A stretch of DNA of 14,564 nt. Origin: Gammaproteobacteria bacterium (GTDB lineage Bacteria > Pseudomonadota > Gammaproteobacteria > Steroidobacterales > SZUA-146). The notes under the pieces were generated by a model. It was not told where the DNA came from. It made no database searches and saw only the letters and a program-made list of their open reading frames with translations. Positions 1 through 5,553 of the stretch are shown here, in pieces (positions within the stretch are counted from its first letter, which is position 1; the number at the start of each line of letters is the position of its first letter). The DNA lies in contig QIGP01000171.1 in NCBI GenBank assembly GCA_003228965.1, positions 1-14,564 on the forward strand. The letters are read 5' to 3'. The translations under genes were made by a program, and so were the position numbers.

Positions 1-64
1 GGTAGATACGGTCTTGCCGCTCGAGAACATCGCGGCCAGGATTACGGGTTTGTCCAAAGCCTAA
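1..64 (+). CDS. C-terminal end of a CheB-like methylesterase (partial)
   Basis: The frame starting at base 2 is open from the window edge and reads VDTVLPLENIAARITGLSKA, then TAA at 62-64. This resembles the end of CheB/ChpB receptor methylesterases, where a 'G-x-VD-x-VLPL-x-x-I' segment closes the catalytic domain. CheB removes methyl groups from chemoreceptors in the cytoplasm. Only about 20 residues are visible, so the family call rests on that short motif and on the motility context. The stop overlaps the stop of the convergent HDOD gene by three bases, so there is no room for a terminator between them. Confidence 0.5.
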   Translation, partial: VDTVLPLENIAARITGLSKA

Positions 65-915
65 TCGGAGGAAAACAAATGTACTAGTTCAGTTGCTGCG
101 TCCTGAACTGACTCAAGACTACCAATGAGAATATCCTCATTTAGGCCTAACGATGCAATGATCTGTCTATCCATTGGTGGCCCATCATCCAGGTTCTCGC
201 TTTTAAGTTCGACTAGTACGGCGATACTATTGGCGATGTGTACAATCTTTACCATATCATCGTGAGGGCTCTTAACGTGTGGCAAATGATGGTTTGCTAT
301 CGCCGCTCGAATAGATTCAGGAAACTGCCAGCTGCGTGCCAGCTCATCGCCTACGGTCATGTGGTCGAAACCAAAAATTTCACGCTCGGCTAACCAGGTT
401 GATCGGCTGTCATCCGTGTCCAATGCCAATTTTAGTGTTTGCTCTGAAAGGTCAGGACATTGATGCAGCATGACCAATAGACCAATATCATGTAAGAGTC
501 CGGCAGTGAACGGCGATTTCCCCCTGCAGACATTGGCGGCCTTAGCAATGGTTTGAGCAGCCACGCCACAATACAGGCTATGTTTCCAGAAATTTTCAAG
601 AGATACCAGATCATTTTGTAAGCTGTTTAATGACGTTGTTGTGCAAATAGCATAAATCAAATCGCGGGTTTCACGCGCACCTACTAATTTAACCGCAGCG
701 TTCACGGTTTCTACCGAGCCAGTGGTAGTATAAGCCGCGCTATTCGCCAATCGTAGCATAGCCGCACTAAGTGCCGGATCTGTTTCAATTAGGCGTCCAA
801 TGTCGGTAATGCTAGTTTTGTCATCGGAGAGTAATTCGTCAATGCGAAACGCAACATCTGGAAAGGTAGTGAGTTTCTGGACGTCATCTACCAAGTCTCG
901 AGCACTCTGTGTCAT
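61..915 (-). CDS. Stand-alone HDOD-domain signalling protein
   Basis: A 284-residue protein that is almost entirely one HDOD domain, a helical relative of HD phosphohydrolases used in bacterial signalling, with no known general enzymatic role. The typical signature runs from FPDVAFRIDELL (about 18-29) through ETDPALSAAMLRLANSAAY (about 44-62). Later come FWKHSL (109-114), GLLHDIGLL (139-147), FDHMTVGDELA (183-193) and AIANHH (205-210). The His-Asp pair at 142-143 is retained, unlike in many HDOD proteins. No transmembrane segment or output domain is seen. The ATG at 915 has AGGAG nine bases upstream on the minus strand. A sigma-28-like promoter lies about 45 bases upstream of the start, suggesting co-expression with late flagellar and chemotaxis genes. 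The partner is unknown; the divergent CheY-like/CheX-like pair is the obvious candidate. Confidence 0.88.
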   Translation of the reverse strand: MTQSARDLVDDVQKLTTFPDVAFRIDELLSDDKTSITDIGRLIETDPALSAAMLRLANSAAYTTTGSVETVNAAVKLVGARETRDLIYAICTTTSLNSLQNDLVSLENFWKHSLYCGVAAQTIAKAANVCRGKSPFTAGLLHDIGLLVMLHQCPDLSEQTLKLALDTDDSRSTWLAEREIFGFDHMTVGDELARSWQFPESIRAAIANHHLPHVKSPHDDMVKIVHIANSIAVLVELKSENLDDGPPMDRQIIASLGLNEDILIGSLESVQDAATELVHLFSSD

Positions 916-960
916 AAATCTTAACTCCTGTAATTTGCTCGTTTGAATTGCCTTATATCT

Positions 961-988
961 CTATCGGCACGAGTAATATGTTACTTGA
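961..988 (-). promoter_or_regulatory. Sigma-28 (FliA)-like promoter for the HDOD gene
   Basis: Read on the minus strand, TCAAGT (988-983) is followed by a 14-base spacer and GCCGATAG (968-961). The enterobacterial FliA consensus is TAAAGTTT-N11-GCCGATAA, and Pseudomonas promoters often begin TCAAG. The -10 matches seven of eight positions; the spacer is one base longer than usual. The predicted start would leave a leader of about 40 bases carrying the AGGAG site of the HDOD gene. Confidence 0.5.
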
Positions 989-1101
989 GGAATTTAGTAG
1001 ATTTTTCTTGCGACATAGTGCTCATAATCCTGGTTTAGCTGCCGATATAGTCAACATGTGTAACACCTCCGTTTCAATCAATCTTAAGAGTAGACATTAA
1101 A

Positions 1102-1119
1102 CGGCAAGTGCCGGTTTTT
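1102..1119 (+). terminator. Possible short intrinsic terminator
   Basis: CGGCA (1102-1106) and TGCCG (1109-1113) form a compact GC-rich hairpin (effectively CGGC, four-base loop, GCCG) followed by GTTTTT. The shape fits an intrinsic terminator on the plus strand, but the stem is short. No plus-strand gene lies upstream, only the weak sigma-28-like -10 at 1041. It may be a chance palindrome. Confidence 0.22.
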
Positions 1120-1328
1120 GATTTGGGGAAATTCCTCTAATCCGGTACGGTAACGCCTGCTTGGGCTTTTCATCGGTAGAATCTCCATCTAAACAGAAAA
1201 TGCTACTCAAAAATTCGATTAGGTTCCGGAGGAGTATTACAAGCAGAGCTGTCCATAAGTTCGTTCCCTATATTTCCTGGTCGACAGATCAGTGCGTTTC
1301 TTAATGCGGTAGTGTCCCTATTTTTGCC

Positions 1329-1355
1329 TAAAGAACTCGTGTTCGGTGCCGCTAA
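1329..1355 (+). promoter_or_regulatory. Sigma-28 (FliA) promoter for the CheY-like/CheX-like pair
   Basis: TAAAGAAC (1329-1336), an 11-base spacer, then GCCGCTAA (1348-1355). Against TAAAGTTT-N11-GCCGATAA this matches 5 of 8 in the -35 box, including the first five bases, and 7 of 8 in the -10 box, with exact spacing. Transcription would begin about 60 bases before the ATG at 1425. This places the two following genes in the FliA-dependent late class used for chemotaxis genes. Confidence 0.6.
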
Positions 1356-1424
1356 ATAGGGTAGATCGGTGGTTTTGGCACTCCTCGATACGTGTTTTTA
1401 GCGCCCAAAAATTGGATGATCAGA

Positions 1425-1787
1425 ATGAAAATATTAGTAGTCGACGATAGTCTGGCCATGAGGATGATGATAATCCGAACTCTACGACAGGCAGGCTTTG
1501 GTGGTAACGATGTATCGCAGGCGGAGGATGGGAAGGCGGGATTGGAGAGTATTCGGGCTGCTATTCCCGACTTGGTGCTCGCTGACTGGAATATGCCTAA
1601 CATGACTGGTATTGAGCTTCTGGAAGCACTGCGCGCTGAGGAAATTAATGTCGACTTTGGTTTCATAACTACGGAGTCAACGGTTGAGATGCGTAAGCAA
1701 GCTACAGATGCGGGTGCGAAATTTCTAATTTCCAAGCCTTTTTCGGTCGAGTCCTTTGAAAAAGTATTAAGTACAGTCCTCGCATAA
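1425..1787 (+). CDS. CheY-like single-domain response regulator
   Basis: A 120-residue stand-alone receiver domain. The acidic pocket is D7-D8, the phospho-acceptor is D54 (in VLADWNMPNMTG), the conserved Thr is T82 (FITTES) and the Lys is K104 (ISKPF). The position equivalent to Tyr106 of E. coli CheY appears to be Leu101, with Phe100 beside it, so the classic aromatic switch for FliM binding is not clearly present. This may therefore not be the main motor-binding CheY. I chose the ATG at 1425 because it gives the normal family length and has GGA eight bases upstream; a GTG at 1392 and an ATG at 1416 are in frame but would add an atypical N-terminal tail. It lies 26 bases before the CheX-like gene, probably in one transcript from the sigma-28 promoter at 1329. 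Confidence 0.9.
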   Translation: MKILVVDDSLAMRMMIIRTLRQAGFGGNDVSQAEDGKAGLESIRAAIPDLVLADWNMPNMTGIELLEALRAEEINVDFGFITTESTVEMRKQATDAGAKFLISKPFSVESFEKVLSTVLA

Positions 1788-1813
1788 TAGAACCTAAGAC
1801 AAGGGAAAATACG

Positions 1814-2278
1814 ATGAATTATGGCAAGCCAACCACCGAAGCTATTGTTAAACTTCTGGAAATGATTTTCGGGCCGGAAATTGATGTGACGGAATCTAAA
1901 GATTCACTTGAAGACAATGTAAACGGTGCAACCTTTATTGACAAAGATAATAACCTGGTAGCGATGTGTTTCAGTGATATGCCTTTTACAGCATACTCCG
2001 GTGCAGCGCTTTCAATGATTCCTGCCGGTGTAGCTAACGACGCCGTAAAGGAAGGGCAGTTGACCGACATGATGAAAGCCAATTTCTTTGAGGTGATGAA
2101 CATCTGTTCGAAACTAATGATGCGCGACGGAGGTCCGCATTTGCGTTTAGACAAGGTACTTGAAAAAGGCGAAACTGATGCTCACAAAACCGGTATTGAA
2201 GAACATGCAAAGAGTTTTCGGTTTGTTGTAGATATTCCCTCTTATGGCACCGGGAAAATTGGATTCTTAGTAACCTGA
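1814..2278 (+). CDS. CheC/CheX-like protein, putative CheY-phosphate phosphatase
   Basis: A 154-residue cytoplasmic protein with no membrane segment. Residues 91-100 read FFEVMNICSK, giving E93-x-x-N96, the Glu/Asn pair that the CheC/CheX/FliY phosphatases insert into the phosphorylated receiver active site. The surrounding helix, the alternating strand pattern and the C-terminal strand (SFRFVVDIPSYGTGKIGFLV) fit the CheX-type fold. Length is close to CheX (about 155). Overall similarity cannot be scored here, so the family call rests on the motif, the length and the CheY-like neighbour just upstream. Inference: it dephosphorylates that neighbour or another CheY. An alternative is a CheC-like adaptor without phosphatase activity. 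The start has AGGG about nine bases upstream. Confidence 0.62.
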   Translation: MNYGKPTTEAIVKLLEMIFGPEIDVTESKDSLEDNVNGATFIDKDNNLVAMCFSDMPFTAYSGAALSMIPAGVANDAVKEGQLTDMMKANFFEVMNICSKLMMRDGGPHLRLDKVLEKGETDAHKTGIEEHAKSFRFVVDIPSYGTGKIGFLVT

Positions 2279-2360
2279 GCAACAACGCGGTTCTTCGTAG
2301 CTCCTTCCCGCGCGTAGTCGTCACTTCACAACGAGTCGGTAAGGTAAAAGTGAGTTTTGG

Positions 2361-2389
2361 TTGACAAGAGCAACAGGATAACCTCTAAA
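2361..2389 (+). promoter_or_regulatory. Candidate sigma-70 promoter upstream of fleQ
   Basis: A perfect TTGACA (2361-2366), a 17-base spacer and TCTAAA (2384-2389, four of six to TATAAT). Spacing is ideal but the -10 is imperfect, and the resulting leader to fleQ would be nearly 390 bases. A closer fleQ promoter just downstream of the CRP-type site is also possible, though I could not define its boxes. Confidence 0.3.
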
Positions 2390-2648
2390 CGAGATTGTCG
2401 AGCATAAAGGTGTCGTCTTCAGTGCATAAAAACCAACGCTGGAGCATTTGTTCTTTGCATGAGTATTGACGGGAAAGCTTATTGACGCCTGCAATTTTAC
2501 TTCGGAAAGTTGCGCGTAGCACCTGAAATATCGTCAAACATCGGTCAAAGCTATTTAACTAAAAATAATAATATACCGGACAAATCCTGAGTAAATACAC
2601 CATAAGGCGGGTTTACCCGGAAAGGGTATTTGCCGATTCCAAAACTTG

Positions 2649-2664
2649 TGTGATTTTCCTCACA
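2649..2664. promoter_or_regulatory. CRP/Vfr-type binding site upstream of fleQ
   Basis: TGTGATTTTCCTCACA is a perfect TGTGA-N6-TCACA core palindrome, the recognition core of CRP and its Pseudomonas homologue Vfr. It lies 118 bases before the fleQ ATG. In P. aeruginosa, Vfr is known to repress fleQ by binding its promoter; in enterobacteria CRP activates the flagellar master operon. Which sign applies here depends on the fleQ transcription start, which is unknown. Confidence 0.7.
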
Positions 2665-2781
2665 GTTTCACCTTCCGTAATAGAAGTAGCCTGCTTTCAA
2701 CGTAGTAACTATTAAGTCAAATAGTCTGATGGATTAGTCAAGGTGTCTTGTTAATGGCACCTATAAAAATAGGAATAACGT

Positions 2782-4194
2782 ATGAATGCTACCTTCAAGA
2801 ACTCGAAAGTTCTGGTCATCGACCAAAACAAAGAACGAGCTCAAATAACCCAAGCAGCATTGGAAAACATCCACTACAAATCTGTAGTCGTGACCAACCT
2901 CGAAGACATTCCAAACCCAGGATCGGCCAAGAATAATTATCTTGCCGTTATGCTCGGAAAAGTTTCCGCAGCCCCTCAGTTGGAATCACTGCTGAAAATC
3001 GGTCGTCCAGGAGCGAGTAGAGTACCGTTTTTGATGATGCCGGACAGCACCGACGACCCAACTTTGGTTAATCAACTAGATCCACAACGCGCGTGGTCGA
3101 TGCATTCGCCAGCTGAGAGTCCAGAGCTAGCTTCGCTACTCGAACGGGCCGAGAAATGTGACCGTCGCCAGAGCATGGCGAAACGATTCACGCCAACCGG
3201 GCGCTCGAAACGTATCTCGCGTGTACGTGAGCTTATTGAGCAGGTAGCGCCTCACAACAGTACGGTACTCATCACCGGTGAGTCTGGAACTGGCAAAGAA
3301 GTTGTTGCCAGGTCCATACATGAGAATTCAAGCCGAGCCGATATGCCTTTTGTGCCTATTAATTGCGGAGCCATTCCCGCCGAATTGCTCGAAAGTGAGC
3401 TTTTTGGTCACGAGAAGGGTTCATTTACAGGTGCGCTGAATTCCCGCAAAGGCCGTTTCGAAATGGCTGAGGGCGGTACCTTGTTCCTGGATGAAATTGG
3501 CGACATGAGCGTGACCATGCAGGTGAAGTTACTGCGTGTGCTCCAGGAACGTTGCTACGAACGAGTAGGTGGCACTAAAACCCGTCAATGTAACGTTCGT
3601 GTACTTGCCGCTACGCACTGCTGTCTCGAAGAGGCCATTGAGAAAAAAGAATTTCGTCTTGATCTGTTCTATCGATTGAACGTATTTCCCATCGAAATGC
3701 CACCCCTTCGCAAGCGCAAAATGGATTTGCCTGAACTGGTTACCAACTTGATGTCACGCCAGGAAAACGATGGTCGCTGCAGTTTGCGTCTAACCTCTGA
3801 CGCTATGAGAACGCTCGGCAGTTACGCCTGGCCCGGCAACATTCGTGAATTGTCGAATTTGGTGGAACGCTTAACCATACAAAACAGCGACGGTATGATT
3901 GACACATGTGATTTGCCAAGCAAATACCGTAACCATTGTGTTGATACTACTGACGACGAATTATTGGATGAAAACACTCAGGTGAGCAGTGAAACGCAGC
4001 TGCCAGGCGAGGGGCTTGATTTGCGCGAACACCTGAGCAACGTAGAGAAAAAGCTGATCTCTCAGGCGCTCAGAGCGAGTAACGGAACGGTAGCGAGCGC
4101 AGCGCGCCTGTTGAACCTGGGGCGCACGACTTTGGTAGAGAAATTACGCAAATACGACCTGTCGGGTTCATCGGTAGTCGCGTCAAAAAATTGA
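2782..4194 (+). CDS. fleQ: FleQ/FlrA flagellar master activator (sigma-54 enhancer-binding protein)
   Basis: A 470-residue activator at the top of the polar flagellar cascade. Residues 1-125 form a receiver-like FleQ domain without a phospho-acceptor (VMLGKV at 56-61 where Asp would be), as in FleQ. The AAA+ domain follows: Walker A GESGTGK (166-172), the sigma-54 contact loop as GSFTGA (213-218), Walker B LFLDEIGD (234-241), the arginine region around YRLNVFP (297-303) and sensor [10 protein letters not shown] (350-357). A Fis-type helix-turn-helix ends the protein (about 425-462, with [12 protein letters not shown]), matching the FleQ C-terminus closely. In the linker before the AAA+ domain the FleQ LFRS motif for c-di-GMP appears as KRFT (134-137), and the Asn after the post-Walker-A Arg is Ser178. 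AGGA lies seven bases before the ATG. A FleQ-box-like site covers its stop codon. Confidence 0.95.
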   Translation: MNATFKNSKVLVIDQNKERAQITQAALENIHYKSVVVTNLEDIPNPGSAKNNYLAVMLGKVSAAPQLESLLKIGRPGASRVPFLMMPDSTDDPTLVNQLDPQRAWSMHSPAESPELASLLERAEKCDRRQSMAKRFTPTGRSKRISRVRELIEQVAPHNSTVLITGESGTGKEVVARSIHENSSRADMPFVPINCGAIPAELLESELFGHEKGSFTGALNSRKGRFEMAEGGTLFLDEIGDMSVTMQVKLLRVLQERCYERVGGTKTRQCNVRVLAATHCCLEEAIEKKEFRLDLFYRLNVFPIEMPPLRKRKMDLPELVTNLMSRQENDGRCSLRLTSDAMRTLGSYAWPGNIRELSNLVERLTIQNSDGMIDTCDLPSKYRNHCVDTTDDELLDENTQVSSETQLPGEGLDLREHLSNVEKKLISQALRASNGTVASAARLLNLGRTTLVEKLRKYDLSGSSVVASKN

Positions 4195-4195
4195 C
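4182..4195. promoter_or_regulatory. FleQ-box-like palindrome upstream of fleS
   Basis: GTCAAAAAATTGAC matches 13 of 14 positions of the published P. aeruginosa FleQ consensus GTCaNTAAAtTGAC (recalled, not searched). It overlaps the fleQ stop codon and ends 54 bases before the sigma-54 -24 box, centred about 86 bases before the predicted fleS transcription start. In P. aeruginosa FleQ acts on fleSR from an upstream site, so position and sequence both fit an enhancer for fleSR. Confidence 0.65.
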
Positions 4196-4248
4196 ACGAG
4201 ATTCATCGGGAACAGCCTAAAAACCTATAAATAAAGGCAAACGATAGT

Positions 4249-4264
4249 TGGCACTATTATTGCA
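4249..4264 (+). promoter_or_regulatory. Sigma-54 (RpoN) promoter of fleSR
   Basis: TGGCACTATTATTGCA matches the consensus TGGCAC-N5-TTGCA throughout. The GG (4250-4251) and GC (4262-4263) are exactly 12 bases apart. Transcription should begin near 4275, giving a short leader of about 36 bases to the fleS ATG. Confidence 0.9.
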
Positions 4265-4265
4265 A

Positions 4266-4310
4266 GTTCTTAGTTCAGGTGCTCAAGTTTAGCAGCGAGG
4301 AACTAAGAAC
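4266..4310. repeat. 11-bp perfect inverted repeat abutting the fleS start codon
   Basis: GTTCTTAGTTC (4266-4276) and GAACTAAGAAC (4300-4310) are perfect inverted repeats separated by 23 bases. The right arm ends directly before the ATG at 4311 and covers the last two bases of the GAGGA ribosome-binding site (4297-4301). The left arm spans about -9 to +2 of the sigma-54 promoter, so RNA started there would lack it, whereas RNA reading through from fleQ would contain both arms. It could instead be a protein-binding operator on the DNA. Confidence 0.75.
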
Positions 4311-5540
4311 ATGCAAGCAACGCAGAACACACACATTCTTGAACAGGCTTTTGAAGCGTTCAATGAACAGTCGGCACAACTGCAGGACGCATACGCTGAG
4401 TTGCAAGAACAGGTAAGTGTTCTGACTCACGAACTGGCCGCCGCCCGTAGCGAGCGCATTCGTCAGCTGGCTGAAAAAGAACGCTTGGCAAGCCGACTCG
4501 AACGTTTGCTCGAAGCTCTTCCAGGCGGCGTCGTCGTTTTGGATGGTAACGGGCGCATCATCGAATTCAATCCGGCGGCGCTGCAAATGTTAGGCGAACC
4601 GCTCAATGGCCGGGAATGGCGCGACGTCTTGCAACGCGCCCGGGCAACCAACGCTCAAGGCGAGCTCAAACTTGAGTGTGGTAGACGTATTAGTCTGGCA
4701 CGTAGTCGCCTTGTCGCAGAACCCGGACAAATTATTCTACTGACCGACGTAACTGAAACCCGTCACTTACAGTCTCTACTGGAACGTAATCAGCGTTTGT
4801 CCGAAATGGGTGAAATGGCCGCGCGCCTGGCCCATCAGATTCGTACGCCGCTTAGCTCAGCAATGCTATACAGCTCGCACTTGCAGCGTAACGTCCTGAG
4901 TAATTCTCAACGTCAACGATACGCCGGAAAAATCTCGGCACGAATTCAGCAGCTAGAGCGGATGGTCGACGATATGTTGGTTTTTGCTCGTGGTGGACGA
5001 ACGGCTACCGAAGCATTTTCAGTCGACGAGCTTCTCTATGAAGTTGCACAGGTGCTGGAAGCGCAGCTTGGTACGAACGACCAAATTGTCATCGAGCCTG
5101 ATTTTGACACGGCGCCTATTAACGGTAATCGCGAGGCGCTATTGGGTGCTCTATGCAACCTTGGTAGTAATGCGCTTCAAGCAGGCGACGGACATGCCGT
5201 TGTTAGCCTGGCCGCAAATTCACTGGACAACGGCGACGTTGAAATGATTGTCGAGGACAACGGCCCCGGTATGACGAAAGAAACTCAGGCCAGAGTGTTT
5301 GAGCCCTTTTTTACCACGCGTCCCGCAGGTACCGGATTAGGTCTGGCGGTTGTCCAGTCTACTGCTCGTGCACACGGAGGCGATGTGAGCGTGTCTTCAA
5401 GACTTGGCGAAGGCACGCGTTTCACACTGAGAATAACTAACTCCGAAGGCGACCGGGCGCTATCCAGTCGTGGCAGGGAGTGGACTCCGGTTAAAGAATC
5501 ACATCAGGCAAGCGCGATTTATTTGCCGACTGCTTGCTAG
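4311..5540 (+). CDS. fleS: FleS/FlrB cytoplasmic sensor histidine kinase
   Basis: A 409-residue soluble kinase with no membrane helix. Residues about 10-68 are a Gln/Glu-rich coiled coil, followed by a PAS-like segment (about 65-150, with LPGGVVVLDGNGRIIEFNPAA). The dimerisation/phosphotransfer domain has MGEMAARLAHQIRTPLSSA with the phospho-acceptor H175. The ATPase domain shows the N box (CNLGSNALQ, N283 and N287), DNGPGM (316-321) and TGLGL (341-345). It should phosphorylate FleR, encoded 13 bases downstream, after assembly of an intermediate of the basal body, to switch on sigma-54-dependent late-middle genes. Length is close to P. aeruginosa FleS. Expression is expected from the sigma-54 promoter at 4249 under FleQ; a hairpin may limit its translation from read-through RNA. 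Confidence 0.94.
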   Translation: MQATQNTHILEQAFEAFNEQSAQLQDAYAELQEQVSVLTHELAAARSERIRQLAEKERLASRLERLLEALPGGVVVLDGNGRIIEFNPAALQMLGEPLNGREWRDVLQRARATNAQGELKLECGRRISLARSRLVAEPGQIILLTDVTETRHLQSLLERNQRLSEMGEMAARLAHQIRTPLSSAMLYSSHLQRNVLSNSQRQRYAGKISARIQQLERMVDDMLVFARGGRTATEAFSVDELLYEVAQVLEAQLGTNDQIVIEPDFDTAPINGNREALLGALCNLGSNALQAGDGHAVVSLAANSLDNGDVEMIVEDNGPGMTKETQARVFEPFFTTRPAGTGLGLAVVQSTARAHGGDVSVSSRLGEGTRFTLRITNSEGDRALSSRGREWTPVKESHQASAIYLPTAC

Positions 5541-5553
5541 TAAAGGATTTGTT

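Larger units (their letters stand above)
916..1424. other. Divergent intergenic region, no recognisable gene
   Basis: This 509-bp stretch separates the minus-strand HDOD gene from the CheY-like gene. It holds a sigma-28-like promoter facing each way (961-988 minus, 1329-1355 plus), a weaker sigma-28-like -10 at 1041-1048 on the plus strand, and a short GC-rich hairpin with a T-run at 1102-1119. A tiny 11-codon minus-strand reading frame (1022-1057) has a strong Shine-Dalgarno complement at 1064-1070. The middle part (1120-1320) shows only short reading frames without ribosome-binding sites, and no protein family could be recognised there. Confidence 0.6.
2279..2781. other. fleQ upstream control region
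   Basis: This 503-bp stretch has no credible reading frame. It contains a sigma-70-like promoter (2361-2389), seven GTCAA/TTGAC pentamers between 2361 and 2741, and an AT-rich block (about 2557-2576). Two mutually exclusive hairpins can be drawn: GGGT-TT-ACCC at 2609-2618 and TACCC-N5-GGGTA at 2614-2628. It also carries a CRP/Vfr-type site (2649-2664) and the imperfect inverted repeat GGTG...CACC at 2742-2761. The fleQ ribosome-binding site AGGA is at 2771-2774. No clear terminator follows the CheX-like gene. The amount of structure suggests a heavily regulated fleQ promoter. Confidence 0.55.

Noticed and set aside
1200..1304. 34-codon plus-strand reading frame in the divergent intergenic region
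   Set aside because: No ribosome-binding site precedes the ATG, no family is recognisable, and opposite-strand frames of similar length exist over the same bases.
1392..1424. Upstream GTG/ATG starts for the CheY-like protein
   Set aside because: They add a tail not found in single-domain receivers, whereas the ATG at 1425 has a spaced GGA and gives the family length.
2632..2639. GCCGATTC upstream of fleQ as a sigma-28 -10 box
   Set aside because: No TAAA- or TCAA-like -35 lies at the needed spacing (the window reads TTACCCGG), and it overlaps a hairpin that explains the sequence as well.
2755..2770. TGGCAC just upstream of fleQ as a sigma-54 promoter
   Set aside because: At the required distance the -12 GC is absent (AA instead of GC), so only half of the promoter is present.
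4696..4712. TGGCACG inside fleS as an internal sigma-54 promoter
   Set aside because: The GC element is one base too close and TTGC is absent; it lies in the middle of conserved coding sequence.
5470..5553. Longer FleR start overlapping fleS
   Set aside because: The added 28 residues precede a complete receiver domain, and the ATG at 5554 has a good AAGGA site.
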